64,000 nucleotides of DNA from Bin87 sp965204905 (GTDB lineage: Bacteria; Chloroflexota; Dehalococcoidia; Lucifugimonadales; UBA3495): contig OZ242042.1 in NCBI GenBank assembly GCA_965204905.1, positions 3,844,001 to 3,908,000 on the forward strand. Reading direction: 5' to 3'. The position numbers and the translations under genes were made by a program. Shown here piece by piece: positions 7,671-15,950 of this stretch. Each line of letters begins with the position of its first letter. Position 1 is the stretch's first letter. The notes beneath the pieces are model-generated. The model made no database searches. It had not been told where the DNA came from and saw only the letters and a list, made by a program, of their open reading frames with translations.

Positions 7671-8302
7671 TATGCTTGCGCCTTGCTCTTTCCAGTCTTC
7701 CTGATGGTTACCGGGCTGTTGGGCCCGCCGGGTATGCCGCCCTTCACCATCAAGAGGTTTCGTTCGGCGTCCACCCGTATCACTTCCAGTCCCTTGCTCG
7801 TCACCCGACGGTTCCCCATGTGCCCGGCCATCTTCAGCCCTTTGAACACCTTGCCGGGCGTGGTGCCGCCGCCGATGGAGCCGGGGGCGCGCGCTCGGTC
7901 CGATTGTCCGTGAGTGCGCGGCCCGCCGCCGAAGCCGTGTCGCTTCATGGTGCCGGCAAACCCGCGGCCTTTGGACCGGCCGCTCACGTCCACTATCTCG
8001 CCGGGTTCGAAAATGTCCACCGAAACCAGCTGCCCCACCTCGTACTCTGCGACGTCGTCGGCGCTCACTTCCTGGAGCCGCCGTCCGATCTGGCCGCCTT
8101 TCAGGTGGCCGGACTCGGGCTTGTTGGGACGGCGCACCCGGCCAAAGCCCAACTGCACCGACTCATAGCCGTCCCTTTCGTTGGTACGAATCTGCGTAAC
8201 GGCGCAGGGGCCGGCTTCGATTACTGTCACTGGCACAACCTGCCCGGCGTCGTTGAACACCTGGGTCATACCGATTTTTTTACCGAGAAACGCCTTCAGC
8301 AT
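7670..8302 (-). CDS. rplC: 50S ribosomal protein L3
   Basis: The product is 210 residues: MLKAFLGKKIGMTQVFNDAG, VVPVTVIEAGPCAVTQIRT, the central loop KGRGFAGTMKRHGFGGGPRT, then HGQSDRARAPGSIGG and PGKVFKGLKMAGHMGNRRVT. L3 is an early assembly protein near the peptidyl transferase centre. It is the first gene after a 215-base spacer that holds a good promoter (see 8410-8438), so it probably heads its own transcription unit. Confidence 0.98.
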   Translation of the reverse strand: MLKAFLGKKIGMTQVFNDAGQVVPVTVIEAGPCAVTQIRTNERDGYESVQLGFGRVRRPNKPESGHLKGGQIGRRLQEVSADDVAEYEVGQLVSVDIFEPGEIVDVSGRSKGRGFAGTMKRHGFGGGPRTHGQSDRARAPGSIGGGTTPGKVFKGLKMAGHMGNRRVTSKGLEVIRVDAERNLLMVKGGIPGGPNSPVTIRKTGKSKAQA

Positions 8303-8371
8303 TTTCTTCGCCTGTAATTTGGTAGCTTCTGCCCGCCGACTCCGCGCCGCATCCTGGGCAGTAGATGAAAC

Positions 8372-8397
8372 GGCGGCAGAGGCAAACGCCTGCCGCC
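8372..8397. other. Inverted repeat in the rpsJ-rplC spacer
   Basis: GGCGGCAG and CTGCCGCC form a perfect 8-bp stem with a 10-base loop. In minus-strand transcripts the hairpin lies about 70-95 bases before rplC, just after the predicted promoter, in the untranslated leader. No T-run follows, so it is not a simple terminator. A role in ribosomal protein autoregulation is possible but not shown. Confidence 0.45.
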
Positions 8398-8409
8398 AAC
8401 GGAACTACG

Positions 8410-8438
8410 ATTTTACGACGGGTCTTATATTTATTCAA
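8410..8438 (-). promoter_or_regulatory. Predicted sigma70-type promoter upstream of rplC
   Basis: On the minus strand there is TTGAAT (8433-8438), a 17-base spacer and TAAAAT (8410-8415). The spacing is optimal, and the site is AT-rich in a GC-rich background. It would drive rplC and the genes downstream independently of rpsL-rpsG-fusA-rpsJ. Confidence 0.55.
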
Positions 8439-8480
8439 GTATTTAGCCAGCCCGGTCAGGGCAATCGCGCTATCGCCGTC

Positions 8481-8500
8481 ATTCCGGCGAAAGCCGGAAT
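8481..8500. repeat. Palindromic repeat, ATTCCGGC/GCCGGAAT family
   Basis: An 8-bp perfect stem with a GAAA loop, flanked by GTC on the left and CCGG on the right. Similar units in the window are at 10995-11014, 19233-19252, 35378-35398, 37597-37616 and 43290-43309 (variants with GCGGG or TCCGG stems). This is a dispersed intergenic palindrome, here upstream of the rplC promoter. Confidence 0.85.
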
Positions 8501-8517
8501 CCGGTACGGCGCCTGCG

Positions 8518-8829
8518 CTAAAGTTTGATGGAAATATCCACCCCCGCCGGCATATTGAGCCTGGTCAATGCGTCGATGGTCTTGCTGGTGGGCTCCATAA
8601 TGTCGAGCAGCCGCTTGTGCGTGCGGATCTCAAAGTGTTCCCGGGAGTCCTTGTCCACGTGGGGCCCGCGTATCACGCAAAAGCGCCGTATCTGGGTCGG
8701 CAGCGGAACCGGCCCGGCCACCCTCGCCCCGGTCAACTCGGCGGTATCCACGATCTGCGCGCTGGAACTGTCCAGCACCTTGTGGTCAAACGCCTTCAAA
8801 ATTATCCGCATTTGCTGCCTGGCAACCAT
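8518..8829 (-). CDS. rpsJ: 30S ribosomal protein S10 (NusE)
   Basis: The product is 103 residues. It has RIILKAFDHKVLDSSSAQIV, GPVPLPTQIRRFCVIRGPHV, the conserved SREHFEIRTHKRLLDIMEPT and TIDALTRLNMPAGVDISIKL. S10 is in the 30S head and, as NusE, takes part in transcription antitermination. It follows fusA after a 58-base gap. The usual tuf gene between fusA and rpsJ is absent. Confidence 0.98.
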   Translation of the reverse strand: MVARQQMRIILKAFDHKVLDSSSAQIVDTAELTGARVAGPVPLPTQIRRFCVIRGPHVDKDSREHFEIRTHKRLLDIMEPTSKTIDALTRLNMPAGVDISIKL

Positions 8830-8887
8830 GATTACTTCTCTTCAACTCTCCAAGTTTGTGCGCTGTTCGCTTTTCCCGTCCGCCGCG

Positions 8888-10966
8888 TCAGATGTTTGCC
8901 ACCGACCGCAGCAGATTCTCCGGCACCGGTTCGTAGTGCCTGAACTCCATTGTGTAAGAGGCCCGGCCCCGGGTCAGCGACCGCAGCGCCGTGGTGTACG
9001 CGAAGGTCTCTCCCAAGGGGATCATCGCGCTCACCGTCTGCAAGTCGTCCTGGCCTTCGATGCTGCGGATCTGGGCCCGCCGGCCGCCCAGGTCGCTGAG
9101 CACTTCGCTCAAAAACTCGCCCGGCGTCACTATCTCGATCTCGAAAATCGGCTCCTGCAACACGGGCGTCGCCCTGCGGGAACCATCCCGCATCGCCATC
9201 ATCGCCGCCGAACGGAAGGCCATGTCCGACGAGTCCACGGTGTGATAACTGCCGTCCACCAGGGTCACCTTCATGTCCACCAGCGGGTAGCCGGCCAGCG
9301 GGCCGTTGTCCCAGCTCAGTTTGACCCCGGCTTCCACCGCCGGGATGAACTGGCGCGGAATCACTCCGCCGCTGATGCCGTCCACGAAGACGTTGCCTTC
9401 GCCACGCTCTTGCGGTTCGATTTCCAGCCACACGTGCCCGAACTGGCCGTGGCCGCCGGTCTGCCGCACAAACCGTCCTTCCACGCGCACCGGCTTGGTG
9501 ATGGTTTCCCGGTAGGCTACCCGTGGCTGGCCTACCCGCGCCTCCACGTCAAACTCCCGGCGCATCCGGTCAACCAGAACCTCCAGGTGCAGCTCGCCCA
9601 TGCCGGAGATGATCGTCTGCCCGGTTTCGTCGTTGAAGCGCACCACGAAAGTGGGGTCTTCCTCGGACAGCTTCCGCATCGCCTCGCCCAGCTTGTCCTG
9701 GTCGGCGCGGGTGGCGGGTTCGATTGCCACCGACACCACCGGTTCGGGGAAGTGCGGCGGCTCCAGGATCAGGGGCTTGTGGTCGCTGCAAATCGTGTCG
9801 CCCGTGAAGGTGTCTTTCAAACCCACGGCGGCGCAGATGTTGCCGGCGGTGATCTGTTGCAGCTCTTCCCGGTGGTTGGCGTGCATCCGCAGCAGTCGTC
9901 CCATACGCTCCCGGTTGCCCCGGCTCACGTTGCGCACGGCGGCGCCGGCCTCCACCGAACCCGAGTAGATGCGGAGGAATACCAGCCGGCCCACGTAGGG
10001 GTCCACCACCACCTTGAACGCTAGCGCCGACAGGGGTTCGCTGTCGATGGGCTCCCGCAACTCTACGTCTTCGGTTCCGGGCACGATGCCTTCCACAGCC
10101 GGCACGTCCAGCGGAGACGGCAGGTAGTTGATGATGGCGTCCAGCAACGGGTCAATACCCTTGCCGCGCATCGCGCTGCCGCACAAAACCGGCACCAACT
10201 GCCGGTTGATGGTGGCGTTTCTCAAGGCCGAACGCAGGTCGTCGGCGCAGATGTCTTCACCCTCCAGGTACTTGATCAACAGGGCTTCGTCCGTCTCGAC
10301 GATCTTTTCGATCATTTCCTGGCGGTAGTCATTGTAGTCTTGCTCAATCTCCGCCGGCACCGGCATTAGTTCGGGCGGCTCCGCCACGTCGTCCCTGCCG
10401 TCTGAATACATGATGGCCTGGCCGTCGATCAGGTCAACCACGCCCCGGAACTCGTCCTCGGCCCCCAACGGGATTTGCACCGCCACCGGGTTGCCCTTCA
10501 AGCGCCGCCGCACCGAGTCAATGGTACGCTCGTAGGATGCGCCCACCCGGTCCATCTTGTTAACGAAACAGATGCGGGGGACGTTGTAGGTGTCGGCTTG
10601 CCGCCACACCGTTTCCGACTGCGGTTGCACGCCGGCCACCGCGTCCAGCACCACTATTCCGCCGTCCAGCACCCGCAGACTCCGTTCCACCTCGGCGGTG
10701 AAGTCAACGTGCCCCGGCGTATCAATGATGTTGACCTGATAGTCGTGCCAATAGGCCGTGGTCGCGGCGGCGGTGATGGTAATGCCCCGCTCTTTCTCCT
10801 GGGGCATCCAGTCCATGGCCGTCGTGCCCTCATCGACTCCGCCAACCTTGCGGATACGGCCGGTAAGGTACAGTACCCTCTCGGTAACTGTCGTTTTGCC
10901 GGCGTCGATGTGGGCTATGAACCCGATATTCCGGATCTTACGTGCGTCTGTTTGTTCGGCAATCAT
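8888..10966 (-). CDS. fusA: Translation elongation factor G
   Basis: The product is 692 residues from the ATG at 10966 (MIAEQTDARKIRNIGFIAHI). This ribosome-dependent GTPase drives translocation. The P-loop is AHIDAGKTT, the switch regions include ERGITI and DTPGHVDF, and the guanine-specificity motif is NKMD. Domains II-V follow, with GMGELHLEVLVDRM in domain III and the domain V end RGRASYTMEFRHYEPVPENL. The frame is open 41 codons upstream, but that stretch is translation of a palindromic repeat, so the downstream ATG is chosen. Confidence 0.98.
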   Translation of the reverse strand: MIAEQTDARKIRNIGFIAHIDAGKTTVTERVLYLTGRIRKVGGVDEGTTAMDWMPQEKERGITITAAATTAYWHDYQVNIIDTPGHVDFTAEVERSLRVLDGGIVVLDAVAGVQPQSETVWRQADTYNVPRICFVNKMDRVGASYERTIDSVRRRLKGNPVAVQIPLGAEDEFRGVVDLIDGQAIMYSDGRDDVAEPPELMPVPAEIEQDYNDYRQEMIEKIVETDEALLIKYLEGEDICADDLRSALRNATINRQLVPVLCGSAMRGKGIDPLLDAIINYLPSPLDVPAVEGIVPGTEDVELREPIDSEPLSALAFKVVVDPYVGRLVFLRIYSGSVEAGAAVRNVSRGNRERMGRLLRMHANHREELQQITAGNICAAVGLKDTFTGDTICSDHKPLILEPPHFPEPVVSVAIEPATRADQDKLGEAMRKLSEEDPTFVVRFNDETGQTIISGMGELHLEVLVDRMRREFDVEARVGQPRVAYRETITKPVRVEGRFVRQTGGHGQFGHVWLEIEPQERGEGNVFVDGISGGVIPRQFIPAVEAGVKLSWDNGPLAGYPLVDMKVTLVDGSYHTVDSSDMAFRSAAMMAMRDGSRRATPVLQEPIFEIEIVTPGEFLSEVLSDLGGRRAQIRSIEGQDDLQTVSAMIPLGETFAYTTALRSLTRGRASYTMEFRHYEPVPENLLRSVANI

Positions 10967-10994
10967 TCCTGAATCGTTCCTGCCCCTACCCGTC

Positions 10995-11014
10995 ATTCCC
11001 GCGAAAGCGGGAAT
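10995..11014. repeat. Palindromic repeat between rpsG and fusA
   Basis: ATTCCCGC, a GAAA loop and GCGGGAAT, a member of the dispersed ATTCC..GGAAT family. It lies inside the str operon, in the 67-base spacer, where it would form a hairpin in the mRNA just upstream of fusA. Confidence 0.85.
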
Positions 11015-11033
11015 CCGGCAACGGACGTCGTTA

Positions 11034-11504
11034 TCAGCGCCGGTAGTGTACGAAAGCGCGGTTCGCTTCCGCCATTCGGTGCAGCTCATCCTTGCGGCGT
11101 ACTGCGGAACCTTCCCCTCGCGCCGCGTCCATAAATTCGTTGGCCAGTCCCCGGGCCATGCGCATTCCGTTCCGCCCCCGGGCCCCGCGGATGATCCAGC
11201 GCATCGCCAATGCCTCGCTGCGGCTGGTGCGCAACTCCACCGGAACCTGGTACGTTGCTCCGCCCACTCGCCGGGGCCGCACTTCCACTAGCGGCGTGGC
11301 ATTCCGCATCGCGCTGGAGAAAACGACTATGGGGTCCTGGCTGGTGTCTTGTCGCACCAGTTCCAGAGCGTCATAGACCACTCGCTGGGCCGTTGATTTC
11401 TTACCCTTGATCATCACCCGGTTGATGAACTTGGCCAACTCCAGGTTGCTGTACCGGGGGTCCGGCTTGATTACGCGGGGTTCTGCGCGGCGTCTTCGTG
11501 ACAT
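11034..11504 (-). CDS. rpsG: 30S ribosomal protein S7
   Basis: The product is 156 residues, the standard S7 length. It has MSRRRRAEPRVIKPDPRYSN, LAKFINRVMIKGKKSTAQRV, NATPLVEVRPRRVGGATYQV, PVELRTSRSEALAMRW and a C-terminal helix ending AEANRAFVHYRR. S7 nucleates head assembly of the 30S subunit. It lies between rpsL and fusA as expected. Confidence 0.99.
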   Translation of the reverse strand: MSRRRRAEPRVIKPDPRYSNLELAKFINRVMIKGKKSTAQRVVYDALELVRQDTSQDPIVVFSSAMRNATPLVEVRPRRVGGATYQVPVELRTSRSEALAMRWIIRGARGRNGMRMARGLANEFMDAARGEGSAVRRKDELHRMAEANRAFVHYRR

Positions 11505-11535
11505 AGCGATTTCTACCTTGGTTTGTAGATTAAGC

Positions 11536-11557
11536 CACCCCCCAACTTCGGGGGGTG
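11536..11557. other. GC-rich hairpin in the rpsL-rpsG spacer
   Basis: CACCCCCC, loop AACTTC and GGGGGGTG form a perfect 8-bp stem. On the plus strand it is followed within 15 bases by a T-run (TTTTTTG at about 11570). On the transcribed minus strand the T-rich tract lies upstream of the stem instead, so it does not look like an rpsL terminator. Confidence 0.5.
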
Positions 11558-11585
11558 AAGGACGGGGTTTTTTGTTTGGCGCCTT

Positions 11586-11996
<411 letters not shown>

Positions 11997-12045
11997 AACA
12001 TTCCCTGCTGAATGCGCGGTTCAAAGCCCGGCACAACGTCGAAAG

Positions 12046-12074
12046 ATGTTATCCCTACCCGCCCGGTATGTCAA
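12046..12074 (-). promoter_or_regulatory. Predicted sigma70-type promoter of the rpsL operon
   Basis: On the minus strand there is a perfect TTGACA (12069-12074), a 17-base spacer and TAACAT (12046-12051). It lies about 50 bases before the rpsL ATG (11996) and points into the operon. It is one of the best promoter matches in the window, as expected for a ribosomal operon. Confidence 0.75.
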
Positions 12075-12094
12075 CTCAAACCCCGCAGAGGAAA

Positions 12095-12117
12095 GAGGAA
12101 ATTTCGCTACTCCGATT
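12095..12117. repeat. Left copy of a 23-bp inverted repeat pair
   Basis: GAGGAAATTTCGCTACTC followed by CGATT. The reverse complement occurs at 12877-12899, with 18 bases identical, one mismatch and 4 more identical. The two copies bracket about 760 bases of otherwise poorly coding DNA containing the small membrane peptide gene. They could mark the ends of a decayed element. Confidence 0.6.
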
Positions 12118-12480
12118 CCACGGCTGGCGCGTCGGACATTGACCGGCTGTCCAACGGATTTCGTAATCGTTCCAAACGCCTGAAATTCCGGGTATTTCCG
12201 GTTTCTTGAGGTTCACCGGCGTCCGAGAACTTGCCCGGGACGGGCGTTGCGGAGCCGGGCGAAAATCGCCGTATCAGGCTCTGTAACGGGATTTTCGCTT
12301 TTCGCGTAAACATCCCGACGAATCCCGGAGAGGGCGTCTCCGTGCGTCTGGAGACGCCCCAAGGCCAGGCCATGCCGATATGGCAAATTCTGCCTGTGCA
12401 GTCAGGGCCCCGGATGCACACCGGCCAATACCCGGGCCCGTCGTCGGCGTGGTCCACCCTGCTCAAAACGAGCAGTTTTC

Positions 12481-12591
12481 CTATACGACCCCGACCGCGA
12501 TCACGACCAGGATGCCGCCGTAGGCGAGCCACATGTACCAGCGGGTCCAACGATTTTGGGGTGAGTTAAGTCGTTCATTCTCGTTCATCAT
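12481..12591 (-). CDS. Small single-span membrane peptide, 36 residues
   Basis: ATG at 12591 (or the next codon) and TAG at 12481. The peptide has a polar N-terminus (MMNENERLNSPQNRWTRWYM) followed by one hydrophobic segment (WLAYGGILVVIAVGVV) reaching the C-terminus. An AGGAGG sits exactly 7 bases upstream (12599-12604), as strong as any ribosome binding site in the window, which is the main reason to call it. No family is recognised. It could be a small toxin-like or regulatory membrane peptide; that is only a possibility. Confidence 0.6.
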   Translation of the reverse strand: MMNENERLNSPQNRWTRWYMWLAYGGILVVIAVGVV

Positions 12592-13491
12592 CGGTGCGCC
12601 TCCTGCGGCACGCCGTCGGCGCACCCTGTCATCATTATGATGGTAGTGGTGGTGTTGGTGTTGGCGCTAATGATGACGGGCATCGCCGAGGCGTCAATGA
12701 CCCGTAGACCGTCTGGGTCGTGACCGTCGCAGTATGGGTGCATTTCGCCCCGTTTTGCAGGTCACTCAACTTCGAAGCCTGAGGGCAACTCGACTCGCAA
12801 AGGCCTGATTTTGGGTAGGTCAGTGGTTTACGGAATCTGTCGCATCCTTGCTCAGATTCCGCCGCAACTACGTTGTAATCCGAGTAGCGAAATTTCCTCC
12901 TCTCCTGACAACTTCCCTTGACAACCCCCTTGATAACCTCAATAATCCCGCTCGCTTGCACGTGAAACAGCGACCAGAGCCTGAAGGCCAACTTCAAAGA
13001 CAGCCGGGAATTGCACCTACAGGACCAGGAGCGACGATATCCACCATTCGGGCTCACAGCTTTCAGTCCACGGATGGTGGGAGACAGTTAGTTCCACAGG
13101 CTGCCCAAGCAGAGCCGATGTCAACGTCCAACTCCAGGGGCTGATGTGCCAGTCCTACTGGGACATTGAAATCTGCTGGTGGGAAACCATTCAACCAGAC
13201 GATGAATACGACGCGAACCTCCGGCCAGGTGGAGGGCGTGGCAATAGAGTAACCGGACGGAGCGACTGCGCTTCGAACATAGGAGCTGGATTCCTCAGTA
13301 TCGTTGACGTGGACCTCGTCGGTATATGGGACCCGTCGCAAAAGCTAAAGTCAGCTGGAGAAGAACTCCAATGCCGGCCCCCGGAACCATGCTCGTAGCC
13401 CTCAACCCCTGAATTTCGGTCGGATGCAACGGTTATGCATCCGACCTTGTTACCCCCGACGCTCCAGATACGTCAGAGGAGGACCGCTACT
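12592..13491. other. Gene-poor stretch with no convincing coding sequence
   Basis: Several open frames of 80-140 codons exist on both strands. None has a recognisable product, and their compositions look like chance readings. The most protein-like is a minus-strand frame around 13063-13341 with aromatic/proline-rich sequence, which could be a gene remnant. The stretch contains the second arm of the 23-bp inverted repeat (12877-12899) and a GT-rich low-complexity tract near 12640-12665. Confidence 0.5.
12877..12899. repeat. Right copy of the 23-bp inverted repeat pair
   Basis: AATCCGAGTAGCGAAATTTC followed by CTC, the reverse complement of 12095-12117 except one base. See that entry. Confidence 0.6.
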
Positions 13492-14277
13492 ATGCATCCG
13501 ACTTTGGTTCTCCAAGCCTTTGGGGAACTTTCACCAGACACTGCCAGCGCGGGCGTGGACTCCGTGGAGGAGGATCTCTACAGCGTTTTCAACGCCCGTG
13601 CTGAAATGATGGGCTGGTCCATGACCAACAGTATGACGACTACGATCGACGGGCGTGGACGGACGACGCGGTCAACAGTAACGCCCCGACCACCATACCG
13701 TCTCCTGTGGGGTATGAACGAGGCGGAACTGACTCCGGAGGCCAAAGGAGCGCAGATCGGATGGGTACAGGTCGGACTGAAAGATGGTATTGCCAATCCC
13801 GCGGTGGTGTTACCTCCACTGGTCCAGTGCTTCGATGACGCGCTCCGGCGTTTCGGGGCCTTGGATCTGTCCAGTCTACAGGTGGTAGCATTCGACCTGG
13901 AACCAGGACATGGGACGCTGGAAGACGGCGTTGCCGACAGGGGGACCCCTGGCGAGAATTTCTTCAATCTTGGCTCCAAATCGCAAGTGGAGGCGGTGGT
14001 CGCTTTTGACCAGGAGATGTTCGGCGGTCATACGGTGGCCGACATGCAGTATGTGGGATACGACTGGCAGCCAGCCCCAGTACCTGATGGAGATCAAATC
14101 CAATGGCCGGCAGATATGCGAGGTACCCTGACGCCCTCGGATCTCGGCCTATCGGTCTCGCTGTCAGAGTGGACAGCTGGCAGCGTGGGGCGGGAGCTCG
14201 CACTGGTCATACGTGCGACGCACGTTTTGGCGCAGGATGCCAGGAACTTCGCAGTTCGAATAACCCGTAACGGGTAG
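13492..14277 (+). CDS. Hypothetical protein, 261 residues
   Basis: It starts at ATG 13492 (MHPTLVLQAFGELSPDTASA), preceded by AGAGGAGG about 9 bases upstream, which favours it over an in-frame ATG 19 codons earlier. The product is soluble-looking and acidic, with no signal peptide or membrane span. It has stretches such as YRLLWGMNEAELTPEAKGAQ, LQVVAFDLEPGHGTLEDGVA and a C-terminal ELALVIRATHVLAQDARNFA. I do not recognise a family. It is isolated between poorly coding DNA and an IS element, so it may be acquired cargo. Confidence 0.6.
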   Translation: MHPTLVLQAFGELSPDTASAGVDSVEEDLYSVFNARAEMMGWSMTNSMTTTIDGRGRTTRSTVTPRPPYRLLWGMNEAELTPEAKGAQIGWVQVGLKDGIANPAVVLPPLVQCFDDALRRFGALDLSSLQVVAFDLEPGHGTLEDGVADRGTPGENFFNLGSKSQVEAVVAFDQEMFGGHTVADMQYVGYDWQPAPVPDGDQIQWPADMRGTLTPSDLGLSVSLSEWTAGSVGRELALVIRATHVLAQDARNFAVRITRNG

Positions 14278-14744
14278 TTGGCGGAGGCGGAGCATGGTTC
14301 CCCGTGCCAGCGCAGGGCATGGATGGTACTTGATAATTGATACTTATCAAGCGCAATGGTAGGAGAACCGCCGCCCCTATCGCCAGAGGTGGCTACCGCC
14401 TCAAGGGCAGCCGGCAGGACACCACCTCGGCTTCCCCAGACGAACCGGACGACGCTTAGATCAACGGCAGCTGCGGCCTCACTCAGACCCCCATCGCCTC
14501 ACCGCGAGTCATAGCCATGACGTCAGGCATCATCCGGGTGGTACAACATTCCGCCGCTCCGCTGGCATGTTTTGCCAACGCCTTTGACACCACGACCTGT
14601 TCCGACGCAGCCGGCCGCCACCGACGACGGGGCGGCTAGTCTTGTTACCAGCGCCAGATGCCAAAATCGTCATAGGCAGAGCGGACTCGCGGTAACTACT
14701 GGCGTACTCCAAGTAAAGGACTTCGCTCAAGTCCTGAGGGCCGC
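14278..14744. other. Gene-free stretch upstream of the IS element
   Basis: No convincing gene was seen. It contains a perfect inverted repeat at 14330-14352 (CTTGATAA, 7-base loop, TTATCAAG) about 55 bases after the hypothetical gene, without a T-run. The last 10 bases (14735-14744) are the left target-site duplication of the IS. Confidence 0.5.
14735..14744. repeat. Left target-site duplication of the IS (TGAGGGCCGC)
   Basis: Identical to 15932-15941, directly abutting the terminal inverted repeats on both sides. Confidence 0.9.
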
Positions 14745-15931
14745 CAGGGCTATCGCACATGAAAATTGAGGTGCCGGTTATGATGTTGTCCAAACCGTGG
14801 CGGAGGGGAGGACATCATGGACGATTTAGCCGACGTATTTGCTGAACTGGACGATCCGAGGGCCGTCAATGCCCGACGCCACGCGCTACACGAAATCCTG
14901 GTCATCGTCCTCTGCACCGTGGTCAGCGGCGGCCAGACCTGCACCGACATGGAACTCTACGGCCAGTCCAAACGGGACTTGCTGCAATCCTTTTTGAAGC
15001 TGGAAAACGGCATTCCCAGCCATGACACCTTTTCCCGAGTGCTGAAGATGTTGGACCCCGAAGCTTTCCAGCGGTGGTTTCTGGGGTTCATGGAGCAGTT
15101 TGCGGAAGGCATTGCGGGTGTGGTGGCGTTGGATGGCAAGACCTTGCGCCGTTCTTACGACCGGGCCGCAGGACGTTCGCCGCTGCATCTGGTCAGCGCC
15201 TGGGCCGACGAGCAGCGCTTGGTGTTGGGCCAGGTGGCCGTTGACGATAAGTCCAACGAGATTATGGCGGTGCCCAAGCTGTTGGAGATGCTGACCCTGC
15301 GGGGCAAGGTGGTTACTGCCGACGCTATGCATTGCCAGCGGCAGGTGGCCCAGCAGGTAGTGGAGCAAGGCGGCGACTACGCGCTGGCCCTGAAAGGCAA
15401 TCAAGGTACGCTCCACGATGCCGTGAAACTGTTTCTGGACGACCCGGACACGCCGGCCGGCCAAGCCACTCAGGTCGGCAAGGGACACGGACGCATTGAG
15501 AAGCGCATCGCCAGCGTCAGCGCCGACATCGCCTGGCTGCAAGAACGCCATGACTGGCCCGGTTTGCAGGCGGTGGGCAAGGTAACGGCAACCCGTCAAA
15601 GGGACGGCGAGACCAGCCAGGAAACCCGCTATTACCTGCTGAGCCAGGATTGGCCGCCGGAGCGTTGCAACGACATTGTGCGGGGACATTGGGGAATTGA
15701 GAACCGATTGCATTGGGTGTTGGATGTAACCTGCAACGAAGACCAGGCGCGAAACCGGAAGGGACATTGCGCAGAGAACCTGGCCCTGCTGCGCAAACTG
15801 GCGCTGAACCTGGCGCGACTGGAACCGAGCAAGGGGTCAATGCGAGGCAAACTGAAACGGGCCGGCTGGGACGACAGCTTCCTCATCAACATCCTCTCCC
15901 AATTCGCCAACATCCATATGCGATAGCCCTG
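14745..15931 (+). mobile_element. Intact ISAs1-family insertion sequence, 1187 bp
   Basis: Terminal inverted repeats: CAGGGCTATCGCACATG at the left end (14745) and the complement CATATGCGATAGCCCTG at the right end (to 15931), matching at 16 of 17 positions. The element is flanked by a perfect 10-bp direct repeat, TGAGGGCCGC, at 14735-14744 and 15932-15941. One full-length DDE transposase fills it and its stop lies inside the right repeat. Size, end sequence and 8-10 bp duplications fit the ISAs1 family. The intact ends and duplication suggest recent insertion. Confidence 0.92.
14817..15926 (+). CDS. ISAs1-family DDE transposase
   Basis: The product is 369 residues. The N-terminal DDE_Tnp_1-associated region (MDDLADVFAELDDPRAVNAR, then HEILVIVLCTVVSGGQTCTD) is typical, followed by IPSHDTFSRVLKMLDPEAF. 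The catalytic core has GVVALDGKTLRRS (first Asp), GKVVTADAMHCQ (second Asp) and the C-terminal HWGIENRLHWVLDVTCNEDQ with the conserved Glu region. An ISAs1-like C-terminus (CAENLALLRKLALNL) follows. Full length with no frameshift, so probably active. A GGAGGGGAGGAC tract just precedes the ATG. Confidence 0.93.
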   Translation: MDDLADVFAELDDPRAVNARRHALHEILVIVLCTVVSGGQTCTDMELYGQSKRDLLQSFLKLENGIPSHDTFSRVLKMLDPEAFQRWFLGFMEQFAEGIAGVVALDGKTLRRSYDRAAGRSPLHLVSAWADEQRLVLGQVAVDDKSNEIMAVPKLLEMLTLRGKVVTADAMHCQRQVAQQVVEQGGDYALALKGNQGTLHDAVKLFLDDPDTPAGQATQVGKGHGRIEKRIASVSADIAWLQERHDWPGLQAVGKVTATRQRDGETSQETRYYLLSQDWPPERCNDIVRGHWGIENRLHWVLDVTCNEDQARNRKGHCAENLALLRKLALNLARLEPSKGSMRGKLKRAGWDDSFLINILSQFANIHMR

Positions 15932-15941
15932 TGAGGGCCGC
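15932..15941. repeat. Right target-site duplication of the IS (TGAGGGCCGC)
   Basis: A perfect copy of 14735-14744. Confidence 0.9.
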
Positions 15942-15950
15942 CTGCTCACG

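Noticed and set aside
11536..11575. Hairpin plus T-run as an rpsL terminator
   Set aside because: The T-run follows the stem on the plus strand, but rpsL is transcribed on the minus strand, so the orientation is wrong.
12107..12550. 147-codon minus-strand frame in the gene-poor island
   Set aside because: No recognisable domain, Arg/Pro/Gly-rich random-looking composition, no ribosome site, and it overlaps the better-supported small peptide gene in another frame.
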